Source: Chrysomallon squamiferum
Lineage: Eukaryota > Mollusca > Gastropoda > Neomphalida > Peltospiridae
Direction: 5' to 3'
Length of the DNA stretch: 64,000 nt
NCBI GenBank assembly: GCA_012295275.1
Contig: CM022668.1
Span: forward strand, 12,281,522 to 12,345,521
This document shows, in pieces, positions 60,759 through 64,000 of this stretch. How positions within the stretch are numbered: the stretch's first letter is position 1; every line of letters begins with the position of its first letter. Made by a program: the position numbers and the translations under genes. Below the pieces are notes generated by a model. That model was not told the origin of the DNA and ran no database searches. It saw nothing but the letters and a program-made list of their open reading frames with translations.

Positions 60759-61301
60759 GTAAGTAATCAGTTTCATTCACACCTGGTGAATACAGCCACG
60801 TAATTTAAATATATTAATTTGATAGGTATATATACCTGGTTTATATTACTGTATATGATATTAATTATTTTAATTTATTTCTTTGTAATTTTATGTATTT
60901 TTATATTTTGAAAACAAATTTATATACTGAATAGAGTATAAAGGATTTTAAATTATTTCTTAAAATTTTACTATTTATTTAAGAATTATCAAGTTTGTTC
61001 ACTAATATGTATGTTATTTTAAATTGTTTCTTTATAAAAAAAAAATATATATTTATATATATATATATAACATCTTGAATATCAACTGAATATTACTATA
61101 TATGATAAAAGCTATTTTAAATTATAGTTAGTTATAATGATTTTTTAACAACTGCACATTTTATATATTGATTGCAAATAATTTTGGAGAGACAGTGAAA
61201 CCAAGACAGCTTTATAATTTATAATATATATATATATATTCTGAATATTATTTACTGATGTGTAAAAAAAACATTTCAAAATAAAAATGATTCTGTAACA
61301 G
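60759..61301 (+). other. Intron 31
   Basis: AT-rich with short (TA)n at 61046-61069 and 61219-61240. Confidence 0.65.
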
Positions 61302-61525
61302 GTTCCTGAATGGCCAAGAACTGGTGGAATCTGACAAAGTCCACATGGACTTCAAAGACAGCACATACACGCTGCAGATACAAGACGCCACAGCAGACTT
61401 TGCCGGTGTCATCGAGGCAGTTGCTGTCAACTCCGGTGGTGAAGTGCTGTGCGCTGCCAAACTGGATGTACGAGGACGTTCTCCGGAATTCCTGGAAACT
61501 CCTCTCAAATGTACTGTCCTGGAAG
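61302..61525 (+). CDS. E32: end of Ig domain 14, start of Ig domain 15
   Basis: FLNGQELVESDKVHMDFKDS, TYTLQIQDATADFAGVIEAV, AVNSGGEVLCAAKLDVRG, then RSPEFLETPLKCTVLEG of the next domain. The linker between the two Ig domains is very short. Phase 2 in, phase 1 out (GAAG/GTAATA). Confidence 0.93.
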
Positions 61526-61749
61526 GTAATAAAATATATTTGTTTTATTTATTTTGTGACTCCTATTTAGTAACTTGATTTTTATTGTGTGTAATGAAAA
61601 TGGTTTGTTAATAACATGTAGAGATTGGCGTAAATAAAATATTAGTGTGTTTCTTGATACAAAAAAGAGCAGGAGAGAGAGAGGGGGGGAAAGATACATA
61701 GATATATAGAGAAAGAAATAAAGAGAGACAGAGACAAAGTGAAAGAGAG

Positions 61750-61799
<50 letters not shown>

Positions 61800-62258
61800 A
61801 AACAAAGAAATAAAGAGAGACAGAGACAAAGTGAAAGAGAATTACATAGAAATAAAAAGCAAGAAAGATATCCGTAAACAGTTGTTTGAAATGATCAATA
61901 AAATCCTTGTTAAATAAACAAATAAATAACGCATTCATTCACACAAAGAAATATTAATAGTAAATAATCACATAACCACAGAGAAATAACCAACTTTATC
62001 TGCAACAAAAACCCCACTCCACTCAAGTCCTGCAAAACCTCAGTCCTCAAAAATTATCCTCAATCCTAAAACCTCAGTCCTCACATCCATCCACACACTA
62101 TCTAATCCTAAAACCTCCTCCTCAAAAACGTCCTCACACTATCCTCAATCCTAAAACCTCAGTCCTCAAAAACGTCTACATCCACTCACACTATCCTTAA
62201 TCCTACAACCTCAATCCTCAAAAACGTCTTCAAAATCTTTCAAATCTTTTTACCCCAG
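61526..62258 (+). repeat. Intron 32 with GA array and CCTCA-rich minisatellite
   Basis: (GA)n at 61755-61797 is flanked by two copies of a segment AAATAAAGAGAGACAGAGAC (61711-61750 and 61803-61841). At 62020-62230 there is an imperfect repeat of about 60 bp containing AATCCTAAAACCTCAGTCCT. Confidence 0.85.
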
Positions 62259-62544
62259 GCAACGTGGCCATCTTCCGGTGCATGATTCGAGGAGAACCGA
62301 AACCAAAGGTGGAATGGTCAAAAGGCAAATGGATGAAAATCACAGACGGAGGCAGGTACAGAGTCTACGAGGACGAAAAGACTCAGGAGCATGTGCTGGA
62401 GATCTCTGACATCCAGAACAAAGACTCGGGCACCTACACAGTGACTGCGACAAACGAACATGGCAGCATGCAGGCTCCTGCAACACTGATGGTCACCGAC
62501 AAGGAAGAAGAAGTGGTTGATTGGAAAGCACAGCTTAAACACAG
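62259..62544 (+). CDS. E33: rest of Ig domain 15 and DW linker
   Basis: NVAIFRCMIRGEPKPKVEWS, KGKWMKITDGGRYRVYEDEK, HVLEISDIQNKDSGTYTVTA, TNEHGSMQAPATLMV, then the acidic linker TDKEEEVVDWKAQLKHR. B-strand Cys and core Trp are present. DWKAQL at 62519-62536 looks like a DFRxxL-related actin motif with Trp for Phe and Lys for Arg. Phase 1 in, phase 2 out (AG/GTACAT). Confidence 0.93.
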
Positions 62545-62936
62545 GTACATTGATTTGAAGTCAAAGTTAACATCTTTAGGTGATTTAATGCCCAAAGTTA
62601 ACATCTGTTAGTCTCCAGTCATTTTTAAATTTAACATGGAATCTGGGGAAAAATCCCACACTGGACAATATCTATATTAAAGAGTAATGTCTGACTATGT
62701 TGAAATAAATAAATACATGTACCAAAAGATAGACAGATTATAGATGAAGATATAGATATATACACAGAGAAATACATACATGTCAATATTTATATAGATA
62801 TATATGTAAATAGTTATACATATATATAGATATAGATATATATGTAGATATACATGTAAATATTTATATAGATATAAATATAGATAAATAGATATAGATG
62901 TGTATATATATATATTGTAACTGTTATTTACTGCAG
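62545..62936 (+). repeat. Intron 33 with TATAGA-rich tract
   Basis: TAGATATA/TATATAGA repeats from about 62690 to 62920; ordinary TTTACTGCAG acceptor. Confidence 0.8.
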
Positions 62937-63108
62937 GGAGGTTCAGCGGAGGGGGGAGGATGAGGATGACACAAACTGGAGGGACATGCTCAAACACATC
63001 GAGTCCCCAGAGCTGTCCACGCCCTCCCCAGACAAGAAGAAAAGTCCCGAAGTGCCTGAGTTTGAAAGAACCAAATACGAACCTTCGCCCAAGAGAGACA
63101 GAACTGAG
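62937..63108 (+). CDS. E34: charged linker with NWRDML motif
   Basis: EVQRRGEDEDDTNWRDMLKH, IESPELSTPSPDKKKSPEVP, EFERTKYEPSPKRDRTE. No Ig fold. NWRDML at 62974-62991 again resembles DFRxxL, followed by Ser-Pro and Thr-Pro sites that could be phosphorylated by proline-directed kinases. Phase 2 in, phase 0 out (GAG/GTAATG). E33-E34 thus mark a change from tandem Ig domains to a disordered linker. Confidence 0.88.
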
Positions 63109-63671
63109 GTAATGCGATACAAACGTTATTTACTGTGTTACTGTAGAATAACTGTATTTAAATATTTTATTTATTGTTTTACTATAGGTTAACTGTATTT
63201 AAATATTTTATATACTGTGTTACTGTAGGATAACTGAATATTTTATTTTGCATAGGATAACTGTATTTAGATATTTTATTTACTGTATAGGATAAATGTA
63301 TTTAAATATTTTATTTACTGTGTTACTGTAGGATAACTGTATTTAAATATTTTGTTTACTGTTTTACTATAGGATAACTACATTTAAATATTTTATTTAC
63401 TGTGTTACTGAGTATAGGGTAACTGTATTTAAATATTTTATTTACTGTTTTGTCTGAAATAACTAATGTATTTATTTAACTTGTGTACAGTGAAGATGAT
63501 GTATGTCTGTGTTGTTTTTGTTGTTGTTGTTGTTGTTCTTCTTCTTCTTATTATTATTATTATTATTACTACTACTACTACTACTATTATTATTATTATT
63601 TATTACTATTTATTATTATTATTAATTTATTATTATGATTATTACTATTATTATTGTTACTGTTATTATTG

Positions 63672-63708
<37 letters not shown>

Positions 63709-63883
63709 ATTCATTCTTGTTTTCATTTACTATTATTATCATCACCATCATAATTATTCTCAAAAATCACATTCTTTATCTTTCTATTTGCATCATAATT
63801 ATTACCACCTTTTCTTTTCATCATCATCATCATCATCATCATCATTAAAATATTTGCATCATCATTATTACCATCTTTTCTTT

Positions 63884-63914
<31 letters not shown>

Positions 63915-63969
63915 TAAAAATCTTTTTTTCTCTCAGTATTTTCTAATATTCCTTGAATACTTATTTCAG
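63109..63969 (+). repeat. Intron 34 with 44-bp minisatellite and ATT/ATC arrays
   Basis: At 63126-63450 a unit of about 43-46 bp with GGATAACTGTATTTAAATAT and TTTACTGTGTTACTGTA repeats about seven times. GTT/CTT/ATT/ACT arrays lie at about 63515-63710 and ATC arrays at 63735-63915. Confidence 0.85.
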
Positions 63970-64000
63970 CTTGAGAAAAGTGCTTCACCTCATGAAAGGA
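63970..64000 (+). CDS. E35: start of next exon, cut by window end
   Basis: Acceptor TTATTTCAG, phase 0, reading LEKSASPHER. Continues the Ser-Pro-rich linker of E34. Only 31 bases are visible. Confidence 0.78.

Larger units (their letters stand above)
1..64000 (+). other. Part of one giant titin/MLCK-superfamily muscle gene
   Basis: All coding exons found lie on the + strand and join with compatible phases (with one exception, exon 6 to 7), so I treat them as one transcription unit that enters and leaves the window open. The predicted product is a cytoplasmic sarcomeric or cytoskeletal scaffold: acidic repeats, Ig-Ig, DFRxxL x4, Ig, IQ, acidic repeats, then about twelve Ig domains and a DW/NW linker. 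DFRxxL motifs are known as F-actin-binding elements of long smooth-muscle MLCK, and Ig plus PEVK-like organisation is known for titin, sallimus, stretchin-Mlck and obscurin. No kinase or Fn3 domain is seen. Family assignment is firm; orthology (stretchin-Mlck-like) is inference. Exon numbers used below (E1-E35) are local to this window. Confidence 0.88.

Noticed and set aside
62020-62230. CCTAAA-like words as interstitial telomeric repeat
   Set aside because: The words occur in a unit of about 60 bp with other sequence between them and not as a short head-to-tail hexamer array.

Overview
The whole window lies inside one very large protein-coding gene on the + strand of an animal genome. Neither end of the gene is present. 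The gene belongs to the titin / myosin light-chain kinase (MLCK) superfamily of giant muscle proteins. This follows from 35 exon segments that join in phase, except at one suspected base error, and that encode about 15 intracellular I-set immunoglobulin domains, two very long glutamate-rich PEVK-like regions, four DFRxxL actin-binding motifs and one IQ motif. No kinase, fibronectin-III, SH3 or RhoGEF domain, no start codon and no true terminal stop is visible. The closest match I can argue from memory is a stretchin-Mlck or long-MLCK-like protein, but titin/sallimus- or obscurin-type annotation cannot be excluded. Organism: introns, GT-AG splicing and muscle Ig domains mean a metazoan. The very AT-rich introns full of (ATT)n, (ATTT)n and (AAT)n arrays suggest a lophotrochozoan, perhaps a mollusc or cephalopod; this is a guess, not a demonstration. 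Layout: (a) 1-7140, the 3' part of a giant acidic exon built of near-identical units of about 1278 bp; (b) 9864-10858, two small acidic exons; (c) 12469-20909, three Ig domains, a cassette of four DFRxxL motifs on three exons, and an IQ motif split over two exons; (d) 25402-35140, a second giant acidic exon of about 9.7 kb with a 39-residue repeat (itself three 13-residue modules); (e) 36672-62544, about twelve Ig domains on one to three exons each; (f) 62519-64000, a linker with two DFRxxL-like DW/NW motifs that runs off the end. How the parts fit together: Ig domains would bind thick-filament or other sarcomeric partners and give regular spacing. The acidic repeats would be disordered elastic or spacer regions. 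DFRxxL motifs would bind F-actin and the IQ motif calmodulin or a light chain. Both giant exons contain multiple small frame-breaking indels, most of them within the repeats, so the deposited sequence cannot be translated straight through there. I think most are assembly or consensus errors in long near-identical repeats. Introns hold mainly microsatellites and several minisatellites (89, about 101, about 41 and about 44 bp units). I found no RNA gene, CRISPR array, recognisable transposon or second gene. I did not find a new biological system; the most interesting items are the actin/calmodulin cassette between two acidic springs and the layered repeat architecture.
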